From: an uncultured bacterium
GTDB lineage: Bacteria > Planctomycetota > UBA1135 > GCA-002686595
Direction: 5' to 3'
Assembly (NCBI GenBank): GCA_937905825.1
Contig: CALCXM010000159.1
Coordinates: 1-50,962, forward strand
Length of the DNA: 50,962 nucleotides
The position numbers and the translations under genes are program-made. How positions within the stretch are numbered: the stretch's first letter is position 1; every line of letters starts with the position of its first letter. The notes under the pieces are model-generated. The model did no database searches, was not told where the DNA came from, and was given only the letters and a program-made list of their open reading frames with translations. Below, piece by piece: positions 34,886 through 43,871 of this stretch.

Positions 34886-36447
34886 GTGGAAAGTCCCGCG
34901 GCCGTTCACGGTTTGGCAATTGGATCCTGGTGATCCTGAACGCCGCCCTGGCCTTGGCCTTGACCCTCGGTCTGACCTGGATCGCCGGCCGGCCTGGCCT
35001 GCGCGTGCGCGCGGACCTGACGGTCAACGAGGCCAACACCCTGGATGAGAACGCGCGCAACGTGATCGACAACTTGCAAGACAAGATTGAGATCGACGTG
35101 TTCTTCCGGCCTTACATGGCACCCATGGACCGGCTTGGGCAGGAACTGCACCAGCTCATGTTCGAGGTCTTGGTGCTGGCGGAGGACTATGCGCCGGACA
35201 AGATCAAGCTGACGAACCATCCCTACGCCGCACCGGGCTCGGGCGGTGCGGAGCTGCTGGAAGAGATGAAGCGCTTCGGAATCTCCGATTCGAATGTGTT
35301 CGTCGTTTCAAACGGCAAGCGGCGGGTGGCCATGACCCTGCTCGGTGAAGTCGCCGAAGTGGAACTCGGCAACCCCAGCCGGTCGCGCGGAGCCTATCGC
35401 CCGCCGAGCTTGCTCTCCTTCCGCGGAGTGGAGACCTTGATCAAGGGCATCCTGCGCGTGACTCAAGGGGAAAAACCCCTGGCCCTGTTTGTGACTGGAC
35501 ATGGGGAACGGCCTATCTCTGATCCAGAGGACGGCGGCATGGGACGCCTGGAATTGGCCCTGGTGGAGGACGGCTTCCGGGTCAAGTCCTGGGATGCCTC
35601 CGACGATGGTCCGATCCCGAGTGATTGCGATGTCTTGGCTTTGATCGGTGGCGATCTGCCCTTGAGTCAGCTCGCCACGGATTGGATCAAGGAGTACGTG
35701 CACAAGGGCGGCAGCCTGATCGCAGCGCCGGGAGAGTACCCGCGCGGGGACGAAACCTCGGTCAGGGGCATCCTGCACAGCTTGGGCATCGATGTGGTCG
35801 GGGGAGTCGTGGCTCGCCCGGTGACCAATGCAGCGGGCATCTCGGTGACAGGGGAGGAACGGGTGGTTCAGATCACGGTGCGTGCGGACAACATGCGCAC
35901 CAAGCATCCGATCACGGACGTCTTGATTCGCACGGATCGTCGCGCGTACTTCCCCTACAGCAAGGCCCTGATGCGCGGCAAGGCTCCCAACAAGGGAGTG
36001 CTGCTGGATCTCTTGCGCACGGATGAGCACTGTTGGTTGGAGTTGAGCGCACCAGGCGCGGAGCCCAACTACAGGATCGACGAAGGCATCGAGCCCATGG
36101 GGCCCTTTAGCTTGGGCATGACCAGTGTCTTCGAGCCCGACTCCGTGGGCCCCGTTCCGATTGGCGAAAACTCGACCGTGCGTGAGTGTCGCGTGCTCGC
36201 CTACGGTACGGAACTGGCCTTCGCGAATGCCTTCTTCGACGTCAACCGAGATCTCTTGGTCAACAGCTTCAACTGGGCCGCCAACCGCGAGTTCCGGGTG
36301 TCCGTTGCACCGATCAAGAGGGATGACCGGCGCCTCGATCTCCGTGAGGATGGCGCCTTGAGCTACGTCAGCTGGATCGCCATCTGGCTCCTTCCTCTGC
36401 TCTGCTTGGCCTTGGCCGCGTTCAGCGCCTGGCGCCGGCGCCACTAG
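34876..36447 (+). CDS. GldG-like ABC-associated protein
   Basis: 523 residues from the ATG at 34876, overlapping the permease. A helix near residues 15-37, a large extracytoplasmic region (about 40-485) and a C-terminal helix ending in a basic tail (WLLPLLCLALAAFSAWRRR). The N-terminal part reads LTVNEANTLDENARNVIDNL then IEIDVFFRP, the usual pattern of GldG/ABC_transp_aux proteins; residues about 190-330 include FVTGHGERP, typical of the same family. It probably partners the ATPase and permease as the outer-facing component. Confidence 0.85.
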   Translation: MEVSGKSRGRSRFGNWILVILNAALALALTLGLTWIAGRPGLRVRADLTVNEANTLDENARNVIDNLQDKIEIDVFFRPYMAPMDRLGQELHQLMFEVLVLAEDYAPDKIKLTNHPYAAPGSGGAELLEEMKRFGISDSNVFVVSNGKRRVAMTLLGEVAEVELGNPSRSRGAYRPPSLLSFRGVETLIKGILRVTQGEKPLALFVTGHGERPISDPEDGGMGRLELALVEDGFRVKSWDASDDGPIPSDCDVLALIGGDLPLSQLATDWIKEYVHKGGSLIAAPGEYPRGDETSVRGILHSLGIDVVGGVVARPVTNAAGISVTGEERVVQITVRADNMRTKHPITDVLIRTDRRAYFPYSKALMRGKAPNKGVLLDLLRTDEHCWLELSAPGAEPNYRIDEGIEPMGPFSLGMTSVFEPDSVGPVPIGENSTVRECRVLAYGTELAFANAFFDVNRDLLVNSFNWAANREFRVSVAPIKRDDRRLDLREDGALSYVSWIAIWLLPLLCLALAAFSAWRRRH

Positions 36448-36452
36448 ATCCT

Positions 36453-38216
36453 ATGAACGCCAAGACGACTCTGTTCCTCGTGCTGCTGCTGGGCCTTTTC
36501 GCCGGAGTTGCGTGGTACCAATTGGAGCAGGAGAAGCAGTCCGAGATGATTGAGCGCAAGCTCTTCGAAGGACTCGACATCAATCGAATCGAAAGCATTC
36601 GAGTCGAGAACCTGCCGCGCAACGTGCAACTGCAATTGCAGCGGGATCCCGTGGAGGGCTGGATGTTGACGGATCCCATCCGCTATCCCGCAGACCGCGC
36701 AACCGTCGTGAGCCTGTTGGAGAACATCCTGAGCGCGCGCGGCCTGGCCGTGCCGCTCAGCGAGCGGGGAGCCAAAGAGCTTGGCTTCACACCGCCGCGG
36801 GCCGTCTTGGAAGTCGAGCAGCGTTCAGCCGAGGGCGAACTGGTCACCTACAAGGTCGAAGTCGGGGCGGAAGACCTGGACCGCAACCTGATGAACGTGC
36901 GCGTCGATGGGGTCTACCTACGGGCCCTCTCGAGTTTGTACGTTCCGCTCTCACAGAATGTGGACGAGTTCCGTTCTCTGCACCCGCTCACGATCAGTGC
37001 GCGTTCGGTGGTTGAAGTGCAGCGCTCGGGCAAGGTCAAGTATTCGGTGAATGATGAGCCCGAGGATTTGGAGCTAATCGCCATCCGCGATGGTGCGCAG
37101 TGGTACGCCACAGCGCCGGTCAACACCGTCTTGGATAGCTTCCCACTGGGGCTCTTGATCGGAGGGGCCACCGGCATGGAAGTGGACGCCTTCGTAGAGG
37201 ACAACTGCACCAATTGGGTGCAGTACGGCCTGGACGAGCCGGTGTGCCGTTTGGAATTCAAGGGCGGCGGCAAAACGGAAGTGCTGCTACTCGGTCGCTT
37301 GGGCAATGCGACTCCCTGGCACTTGACTCGCGAGGGCACTCCGTACGTTTGGATGATCAGTCACCTCTCCGCCCTTCGATTGTTGATGCCCGCGGAGGGC
37401 ATGCTGGACTTGCAGTTCATGCGTGCGCTGCGGGCGGACGTCACGCAGTTGAGCTTCCGTTCCCAAGGCAACGAGCTGCAGCTCTCCAAGGGTGCCCAGG
37501 GATGGACCGTCTTGGCCGGAGCCAAGGCAGAGGATAACGGCGTCGCGAAGCCGGCGGTGCTTCAGATGGCCGATGCACGCATGGTTGAAGACTGCCTTGC
37601 GAAACTAGAAGATCTGGCGTTCGAGCCGGCTCTCGACCTGAACCTCTTCGGAGGCGTTGTGCAGCGCCCCGAGTTTGAAGCTCAGGGTTCCATTCGGTTG
37701 GAAGTGCGCGGGACAACCCAAGGGGGTGAGTTCGGCCGGGTTCCCGGGCATGCGGGCCTCTTCTTCCGACGCTTCGGGGACGAGCTGCCCCTGATCGCAC
37801 CGGATTGGTTTGCCGAACTTGCGCAAAGTGAGGTCGGGGACTTCCGGTCCTTGGAACTGACCCGTTTGACGGAGGGTGAACTCGCTGCGATTCGATTCAG
37901 CTCGGACGCCGGGGAGTTCCACTACGAGCGCGGCTCGAAAGGCCTTTGGCGACTCAAAGGGGAAGAGCAAGAAGCCCAGGAGCTGCTCCCCATGCTCGAC
38001 TCCATGATCTACCTGAAAGCGCGGGACTTCCCCGCGGCCCCCGTGGCGGTCACGGGTTGGGTCGACGTGGAGTTTCAAACGCACGCCGGGGAGATCACAA
38101 GGGTGCGCATTGAAGGGGACGGAGAGGGCCATAGCCTGGCGCGCATCGGCGACTCCCAGGCCCTGTTGAAGCGCGACGACCTCTACGGCGCGCTCTTGAA
38201 GCTCTGGGAGCAATAG
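36453..38216 (+). CDS. DUF4340-like membrane-anchored protein
   Basis: 587 residues; one N-terminal helix (TLFLVLLLGLFAGVAWYQL), the rest predicted outside the cytoplasm. Repeated elements of the form hydrophobic-strand, then W-x-L-T/K (EGWMLTDPIRYPADRATV, GLWRLKGEEQEAQELLPML) and LGFTPPRAVLEVE match DUF4340, a family found beside Gld-type ABC genes. It starts 5 bp after the GldG-like stop, so it belongs to the same operon. Function unknown; probably an accessory or substrate-contacting part of the ABC system. Confidence 0.75.
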   Translation: MNAKTTLFLVLLLGLFAGVAWYQLEQEKQSEMIERKLFEGLDINRIESIRVENLPRNVQLQLQRDPVEGWMLTDPIRYPADRATVVSLLENILSARGLAVPLSERGAKELGFTPPRAVLEVEQRSAEGELVTYKVEVGAEDLDRNLMNVRVDGVYLRALSSLYVPLSQNVDEFRSLHPLTISARSVVEVQRSGKVKYSVNDEPEDLELIAIRDGAQWYATAPVNTVLDSFPLGLLIGGATGMEVDAFVEDNCTNWVQYGLDEPVCRLEFKGGGKTEVLLLGRLGNATPWHLTREGTPYVWMISHLSALRLLMPAEGMLDLQFMRALRADVTQLSFRSQGNELQLSKGAQGWTVLAGAKAEDNGVAKPAVLQMADARMVEDCLAKLEDLAFEPALDLNLFGGVVQRPEFEAQGSIRLEVRGTTQGGEFGRVPGHAGLFFRRFGDELPLIAPDWFAELAQSEVGDFRSLELTRLTEGELAAIRFSSDAGEFHYERGSKGLWRLKGEEQEAQELLPMLDSMIYLKARDFPAAPVAVTGWVDVEFQTHAGEITRVRIEGDGEGHSLARIGDSQALLKRDDLYGALLKLWEQ

Positions 38217-38272
38217 TTCCGGGCTTGCATGGGCTTGGCGGTTCGCTACCCTAACAGGTTCCGAACGAACCC

Positions 38273-40903
38273 ATGAGCACCCACGACCCATCCACGCCGA
38301 CTCCCGGCCGTCATCCCCAGCGTTCACCAGCCAAGGGCGGCGAGCGCCTCAAGCGCCGCGCGGGAGATGCTCAATCCATCGCCAAAGCCCTGCGTGAGGA
38401 TCCAGAGTTCCGCGACGCCCTCGAGGTCTGGCGCGAGTTTCCGGCGCGGCCTGCGCTGACGCGCGAGTTCCCCACGAGGCTCGACGGTCGCCTGCTCAAG
38501 GTCTTGGCGGACAAAGGCATCACGGAGTTGTTCGAGCACCAAGCCCGGGCCATCGAGCTCGCCTTGGATCGCAAGGACTTGTTGGTCGCGACACCGACTG
38601 CCTCGGGCAAAACTCTTTGCTACAGCTTGCCGGTCTTGCAAGCGCTTTTGGAATCAGGAGGCAGCGCGCGCGCCCTGTTTCTCTTTCCAACCAAGGCGCT
38701 CTCCCAGGATCAGTCCAATTCGTTAACAGGCTTGATCGAAGCTCTGGGCGCGGATTGGCACGCCTTCACTTACGACGGGGACACGCCGCCCTCCGTGCGT
38801 CGTAGCTTGCGCGATCGCGGGCACATGATCTTGACCAACCCCTGGATGTTGCACTCGGGGATCCTGCCGAACCATTCGAAGTGGGCGGAGCTCTTCCGGG
38901 ACTTGCGCTACATCGTGATCGACGAAGTGCACACGCTCTCCGGCGTCTTCGGCTCGAGCGTTGCCAATGTGTTGCGGCGGCTCTTGCGCATCGCTGCGCA
39001 CTACGGATCGCACCCGACCTTCATCGGTTGTTCGGCGACCTTGGCGAATGCGGCGGACCATGGGGAGGCGCTCTTTGGGCGTCGTCCGATGGTGGTGGAT
39101 GGGGACGGCTCCCCATCGGGCGCGCGACTGTTCACCCTCTACAATCCACCGATGCTGAATCCCGTGGCGGGCCTGCGCGCCAACGCCCTGGAGGAAGCTC
39201 GTAAGCTCGCCCGACATTTGTGCGGACCGCAGCACCAGACGATCTTCTTTTGCCGGCGGCGCACGGCGGTGGAAGTCTTGACCCGCTACCTGCGCGAGTC
39301 CGCCGCTTCCATGGGGTTGAAACCGGAGGAGATCCGCGGCTATCGCGGGGGCTACCTGCCCCTCTTGCGCCGCGAGATCGAAGCGGACCTGCGCAATGGC
39401 AGTGCGAAGGTCGTGGTGAGCACCAACGCCCTCGAATTGGGCATCGACATCGGCAGCTTGGACGTGGCGGTCTTGGTGGGCTATCCCGGCTCCCAAGCTT
39501 CCTTTTGGCAGCGAGCGGGACGTGTGGGCCGGCGCGGCAAACCGAGCTTGTGCGTGCAAATCGCTCAGTCGGATCCCGTCGACCAATACCTGGCCAGACA
39601 TCCCGACTACCTGTTCTCCGAACCCCAGCAGAAGCTCGCCCTGGACGCCGACAACCTGGTGATCTTGTCCGAGCAGCTGAAATGCGCGGCCTTCGAATTG
39701 CCCTTTCAAGAGGGCGCTGAAGCGGGCAGCTTGCGAGATGTCTCCTACGGCCAGGTGGAAAACGCGGCTGAGGTCCTGGACTACCTGGCGGAGGAATCCG
39801 GCATGTTGTTGAAGCGCGCGGGCCGTTGGTATTGGATGGCGGACGCCTATCCCGCCCAGGATGTTTCCCTCGACAGCGGCGAAGCGGACAACGTCTTGAT
39901 CCTCGACGTGCAAACCGATCAGGCCGTGGGCGAGATCGATCGCGAGTCCTCGATCACCACCGTGCACGAAGGGGCCATCTATCAAGTGGAGGGCGAGACC
40001 TGGATCGTCGAACGCTTCGACTACAAGAACCGTCGCGCCTACGTGCGCCTGGTGGACACGGACTACTTCACCGAGGCCGAGGTGCACACGGAGGTGCGCG
40101 TGCTGCGTTTGGAACTGTGTCGCTCGCGAGCGCGCGACGTGGCTCCCGTGGATCGGCCGGTTCGTCCGCAAGCGACGCAGAGCCTGCCGGCCCAGGACCT
40201 GCCCGCGGAAGGAGAAGACTGCTCCGTCTGGCGCGGCGAAGTGCACGTGACAACCCTCGCCACCATGTTCAAGAAGATCCGCTTCTACACCCGCGAGAAC
40301 GTGGGGGCGGACGACATTTCATTGCCCCCGGAGGAACTGGACACGGACGCCTTCGTCTTGACGCTCTCGGAGAGCACCGCTTCCGAACTCGGTTTGCACG
40401 GGGGCGATCGCGGAGCTGCCTGGCATGGCGTCGGTCACTTGGTGCGGCGCGTGGCTCCGCTCTATGTGCGTTGCCAGCCGAACGACTTGGGCATCTCGAC
40501 CCAGGTCAAGGCGCCGCACTTCAACTGCCCAGCCCTCTACTTGTACGACCGAGTTCAAGGAGGGGTGGGATTGGCCGAGTTGCTCTTCCAAGGTTATCGA
40601 GCTGTCCTGCGCGCCGCGCTGTCCGTGGCCCAGGGCTGCGCCTGCGACAATGGTTGCCCGGCTTGCGTGGGCCCGGTGGAGGAAGTGGGGCCCTTGGGCA
40701 AGGAGACCGCCATCAAGATCTTGCAGCACCTGGTGAGCGGGCCTGACTTGCTCGAGGCCGAGGTCGAAGGCGAGGAGTTGGTGGGCGCGCAGTTGACGAC
40801 CGATCAAGGACTTGGGGATTCACTTGGCGCGCACGGGTCCGCCAGCACCGGGGGCGTTGACGCGGAATCCGGGAGTGCGCCGCCCCAGGCGGGCCCGCGG
40901 TGA
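38273..40903 (+). CDS. mrfA: MrfA-like DEVH helicase with C-terminal Cys4 motif
   Basis: 876 residues. Superfamily 2 helicase: ATPTASGKT (motif I), IDEVHTLSG (DEVH), GCSATLANA (motif III), STNALELGIDIG and QRAGRVGRRG (motif VI). The C-terminal half belongs to the DUF1998 region and carries Cys789-x-Cys791-x3-Cys795-x2-Cys798 (CACDNGCPAC), the spacing of the essential zinc motif in B. subtilis MrfA (YprA), which with MrfB repairs mitomycin C adducts independently of UvrABC. An MrfB-like exonuclease gene overlaps it by four bases, giving the same pair order as Bacillus. It follows the DUF4340-like gene by 56 bp. The last 60 residues are family-poor and Gly/Ala-rich. Alternative name: Lhr-like/YprA helicase. 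Confidence 0.88.
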   Translation: MSTHDPSTPTPGRHPQRSPAKGGERLKRRAGDAQSIAKALREDPEFRDALEVWREFPARPALTREFPTRLDGRLLKVLADKGITELFEHQARAIELALDRKDLLVATPTASGKTLCYSLPVLQALLESGGSARALFLFPTKALSQDQSNSLTGLIEALGADWHAFTYDGDTPPSVRRSLRDRGHMILTNPWMLHSGILPNHSKWAELFRDLRYIVIDEVHTLSGVFGSSVANVLRRLLRIAAHYGSHPTFIGCSATLANAADHGEALFGRRPMVVDGDGSPSGARLFTLYNPPMLNPVAGLRANALEEARKLARHLCGPQHQTIFFCRRRTAVEVLTRYLRESAASMGLKPEEIRGYRGGYLPLLRREIEADLRNGSAKVVVSTNALELGIDIGSLDVAVLVGYPGSQASFWQRAGRVGRRGKPSLCVQIAQSDPVDQYLARHPDYLFSEPQQKLALDADNLVILSEQLKCAAFELPFQEGAEAGSLRDVSYGQVENAAEVLDYLAEESGMLLKRAGRWYWMADAYPAQDVSLDSGEADNVLILDVQTDQAVGEIDRESSITTVHEGAIYQVEGETWIVERFDYKNRRAYVRLVDTDYFTEAEVHTEVRVLRLELCRSRARDVAPVDRPVRPQATQSLPAQDLPAEGEDCSVWRGEVHVTTLATMFKKIRFYTRENVGADDISLPPEELDTDAFVLTLSESTASELGLHGGDRGAAWHGVGHLVRRVAPLYVRCQPNDLGISTQVKAPHFNCPALYLYDRVQGGVGLAELLFQGYRAVLRAALSVAQGCACDNGCPACVGPVEEVGPLGKETAIKILQHLVSGPDLLEAEVEGEELVGAQLTTDQGLGDSLGAHGSASTGGVDAESGSAPPQAGPR

Positions 40904-42216
40904 GCTTTCGTGATCGCTTGCGACGATTGCGCCGGGAGCAGGATCTTCCGAGGGGCAACGTAGCTTCCGCGCTCGAAGGGACGACGCGTGCGGTCGACAG
41001 CCCAGCCCTGTCCGGAATGCCCGCACATCCAACAACAGCCAGCGATAAACCAGATCTCGGAGCACCCAAGGCCCTGATCGCCTTCGAAGGTCCCGGCGGT
41101 CCCGGGGAAGCGCGCGTCACGACCTTCGACGCGAGTCACCGTCACGGCTCCTACGCCCTCGACGAGGTCACGGGCGCGCAACTAGACGACTTGGTGCTGC
41201 TCACGGGAGATGATTCCCTGGCGGACTTGGACCTCGAGCAGGCGATCTACCTGGACACGGAAACCACGGGACTCTCCGGCGGAGCTGGTACCTACGTCTT
41301 TCAAATTGGACTGGGGCGTTTTCTGAAGAGTCCCCAGGGACCGCGCTTCGAAGTTTGGCAGGGCTTTCTCAGTGGACCGGAAGGGGAGCGCGCCTTGCTC
41401 AGTGAATGCGCGCGCCGCATCGCCGACCGCAGTGGTGTCGTCTCCTTCTTTGGCAAGTCCTTCGACCGCCACCGGCTCGAGGACAAGATGACCCTGTGCG
41501 GCGTGCCCGCGCCCTTCGCCGACAGACCTCACCTAGACCTCTATCACCCTTGCCGCCGCTTGTACCGTGGCGCCTACGGGGACGGTCGTTTGAAGACCCT
41601 GGAGAAGGAGCTTTGTGGTGTGCAACGGGAGGACGATCTGCCCGGTTCCGAAGCCCCCGAAGCTTGGTTCGATTACTTGGCGGGCCGGCCCCATCAGCTC
41701 GAGGGCGTCTTCCGCCACAACTTGGACGATGTGCTGAGTCTCGTGAGTCTCGCCACGCACCTGGGGCACGCGCGCCGGGAACAGCGGCCGGACGGCAGCG
41801 CCTTGGAGGGCAACCCGCGCACCCGGGCCCTGGGCATTTCGCGCTCCGCAGCCGGTCGCCAGAACCGATCCGAAGCTCTACGTTGGATCGAGCGCGCCAT
41901 CGAGCGGGAAGCGCAACCGGTGCGAAGCTTGCTGCGCGAACGAGCCGACCTGCTGCGCTTGGACGGACAAAGCGACGGGGCTGTGCTCGCCTACCGCGAA
42001 CTCTTGGCCGCGGGAACAGACCGCGAGAGTGTCCCTTGTCTCTTGGAGTTGGCGAAGCTCCTGGAGCACCACGCCCGGGACCTCGCCGGGGCATTGGAGT
42101 GTTGCCGCTGCGCAGCGATCTTGATCGAAAGCCAACACACCGGGCCCGAGTACGCCCGACTCGTGCGCGACCTGCGCAAGCGTTTGACCCGACTCGAAAA
42201 GAAGGTCGCGCCCTAG
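40900..42216 (+). CDS. mrfB: MrfB-like DnaQ-fold exonuclease (YprB family)
   Basis: 438 residues from the GTG at 40900, overlapping the mrfA stop. Residues about 110-290 form an RNase H-like exonuclease: Asp119 and Glu121 in YLDTETTGLSGGAGTY, then FFGKSFDRHRLEDK, LDLYHPCRRLYRG and a terminal HNLDDVLSL, giving the DEDD metal-binding acids and the extra YprB-type RLYRG segment. Residues 300-438 are helical and TPR-like (RSEALRWIERAIER, then a repeat with AVLAYRELLAAG), as reported for the YprB family. The first 100 residues are low in similarity. It probably trims DNA around the lesion processed by the helicase. Confidence 0.85.
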   Translation: MSFRDRLRRLRREQDLPRGNVASALEGTTRAVDSPALSGMPAHPTTASDKPDLGAPKALIAFEGPGGPGEARVTTFDASHRHGSYALDEVTGAQLDDLVLLTGDDSLADLDLEQAIYLDTETTGLSGGAGTYVFQIGLGRFLKSPQGPRFEVWQGFLSGPEGERALLSECARRIADRSGVVSFFGKSFDRHRLEDKMTLCGVPAPFADRPHLDLYHPCRRLYRGAYGDGRLKTLEKELCGVQREDDLPGSEAPEAWFDYLAGRPHQLEGVFRHNLDDVLSLVSLATHLGHARREQRPDGSALEGNPRTRALGISRSAAGRQNRSEALRWIERAIEREAQPVRSLLRERADLLRLDGQSDGAVLAYRELLAAGTDRESVPCLLELAKLLEHHARDLAGALECCRCAAILIESQHTGPEYARLVRDLRKRLTRLEKKVAP

Positions 42217-42278
42217 CTGGCTGTTGCTAAGCGTGTTCGCGCAGCCGTGTGTTCGCGCCGGGGGGGCCAGCGCTGGCT

Positions 42279-42313
42279 GAACGGCTCGCCGGCCGTCCCA
42301 CTACGAGCCGTTC
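42279..42313. terminator. Inverted repeat between convergent mrfB and purN
   Basis: Perfect 10-bp arms GAACGGCTCG (42279-42288) and CGAGCCGTTC (42304-42313) with a 15-nt loop. The right arm lies in the last codons of purN. No T-run; a shared bidirectional hairpin is possible. Confidence 0.45.
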
Positions 42314-42918
42314 GTCGTGCGGGCCGCAAAGCTGCGGCGCACGTGTTTGGCGATGGCTTCCGGAAGCGCTTTCTTTTCTTCTTCGAAGACCCGCGCGGCC
42401 AGGCTGTGGACGTCATCGCCCGGGTGAACTTCGACGCAGCGCTGCAAGATGATCGGGCCGTTGTCGTAGACGTTGTCCACGTAGTGAACGGTGCAGCCGG
42501 TGAACTGCACGCCGCGCTCGAGCACCGCGCGATGCACATGATCCCCGTAGCAACCCTTGCCACCGAAAGCGGGCAACAGAGAAGGGTGGATGTTGATCAC
42601 GCGCCCGATCCAATTCTCCGGGATCGGCAAGAAGCGCAGGAAGCCCGCGAGCAGCACGAGGTCGCAGCCATCGGCTTCTACGGCGCGGAAGACGGCCTTT
42701 GAGTAGTCCTCCGGAGAGAGTTCGCGGGCGGCGTCGATCACCTGGGTTTTGAGTCCGAGCTCGCTGGCGCGCTGCAAGCCGAGCACACCTTCCTTGTTCG
42801 AGATCACCAGGCCCAGATCACAGGCGAGTTCCTCCCGGCGGGCGCATTCGCCGAGGTTGGCCAGGGTTCGTCCGCTGCCGGAGAGCAGGATCGCTGCGCG
42901 GGGGATGTCTAGGCTCAA
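42301..42918 (-). CDS. purN: Phosphoribosylglycinamide formyltransferase PurN
   Basis: 205 residues. It transfers a formyl group from 10-formyl-tetrahydrofolate to GAR, the third step of purine synthesis. Seen: ILLSGSGRTLANL (substrate phosphate loop), VLLAGFLRFLP, VINIHPSLLP with the catalytic Asn and His, and VDNVYDNGPII with the catalytic Asp. The loop after HPSLLP reads AFGGKGCYGDHVH instead of the commoner KYPGLHTH, a variant known in several phyla. The ATG overlaps the nucleoside phosphorylase stop, so purine salvage and synthesis genes are coupled. Confidence 0.92.
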   Translation of the reverse strand: MSLDIPRAAILLSGSGRTLANLGECARREELACDLGLVISNKEGVLGLQRASELGLKTQVIDAARELSPEDYSKAVFRAVEADGCDLVLLAGFLRFLPIPENWIGRVINIHPSLLPAFGGKGCYGDHVHRAVLERGVQFTGCTVHYVDNVYDNGPIILQRCVEVHPGDDVHSLAARVFEEEKKALPEAIAKHVRRSFAARTTNGS

Positions 42919-43799
42919 ACTTCTTCTCGCAGTTCGAAGGACAACTTGCAGAGCTCGGGGGTCAGGGCCACGAGCAGTTCTTCCATGGCCGGAGCCAAGG
43001 ACTCGGCGCGCTCCAGAATCCCGCGCACTTCACTGGGGGACGAATCGGAGGACTCAGAGTGGTCCAAGAGCGCCACGACTGCCAAGCACGCGAGGCCCGC
43101 ATGGGACATGGCGATCAGGGGAGCGGCCAGGTTTTGCACGGCAAAGTCCGCGCCGATTCGAGCGTAGAAGCTCTGCTCGGCGGGAGTCTCCATGGCCGGG
43201 CCCGCGGTGCAAGCGACGACTCCTTCGATCACGCCGATACCCAGCTTCTTGGCCATGGCGCTGGCGCTCTTGCGCAGGCCCCCATGGTGAATGCGACTCT
43301 GGTCAGGAAAGATCGGACCGACCCGCGAGTCACCGAGACCGTAGAGCGGCGTGCGACCGCTCAGGTTGATGTGATCGGAGACTAGGCCTAGTTGCAAGGC
43401 GCCCGCGTTCCCGTGCTGGCCGAGCAAGGAACCGGCCGAGGTGTGCACGCACAAGCTCGCGCCACTGCAGGCGGCCAGCCAAGCGGGGAAGGCTCGGACC
43501 CAGGGAGCCTCGATCAGGGAGGCCCCGCCCGTGCTTGGAAAGCCAGACTCACCAGGGGAGTCCTCCAGGAACCAATAGGTGGCATCCTTGCGCTCGGCGG
43601 CAATCAACTCTTGGCCGCGCCAGGCGTGCGGGATGCCCGCGATGTTGGCCAGGGGCAACTTCCAAGTGAGCTCGAAGGAGGAGGGCAAGAGGCCGACTCC
43701 GGTGGCCATCAGGAACAGCACGTCGGGATCCGGTGCACCGCGGCCGCGCAGTTCCTTTGACGCGGAGTAAACGCTTTCGTCCAGAGAGGGGTGGGTCAT
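42915..43799 (-). CDS. Purine nucleoside phosphorylase
   Basis: 294 residues of the trimeric PNP/MTAP family, which cleaves purine nucleosides with phosphate. Visible motifs: SDHINLSGRTPLYG, ACTAGPAMETPAEQSFYA (base- and ribose-binding segment) and AMSHAGLACLAVVA. The N-terminal third is less conserved than in E. coli or Bacillus enzymes; the phosphate loop near residue 30 reads MATGVGLLPSSFEL. Its stop overlaps the purN ATG. Upstream on the same strand is the FHA-kinase gene, 72 bp away. Substrate preference (guanosine, inosine or methylthioadenosine) cannot be read from sequence. Confidence 0.85.
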   Translation of the reverse strand: MTHPSLDESVYSASKELRGRGAPDPDVLFLMATGVGLLPSSFELTWKLPLANIAGIPHAWRGQELIAAERKDATYWFLEDSPGESGFPSTGGASLIEAPWVRAFPAWLAACSGASLCVHTSAGSLLGQHGNAGALQLGLVSDHINLSGRTPLYGLGDSRVGPIFPDQSRIHHGGLRKSASAMAKKLGIGVIEGVVACTAGPAMETPAEQSFYARIGADFAVQNLAAPLIAMSHAGLACLAVVALLDHSESSDSSPSEVRGILERAESLAPAMEELLVALTPELCKLSFELREEV

Positions 43800-43871
43800 G
43801 GGGTTCCGTTTTCGTTGATGCCTGGGTGCCCGGCGGGGGAGGCTGGTTGAGTTCGCGGGCGGTTGGACGGA

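Noticed and set aside
38723..40246. 507-codon minus-strand frame opposite mrfA
   Set aside because: Antisense to intact helicase motifs; no independent ribosome site or family features.
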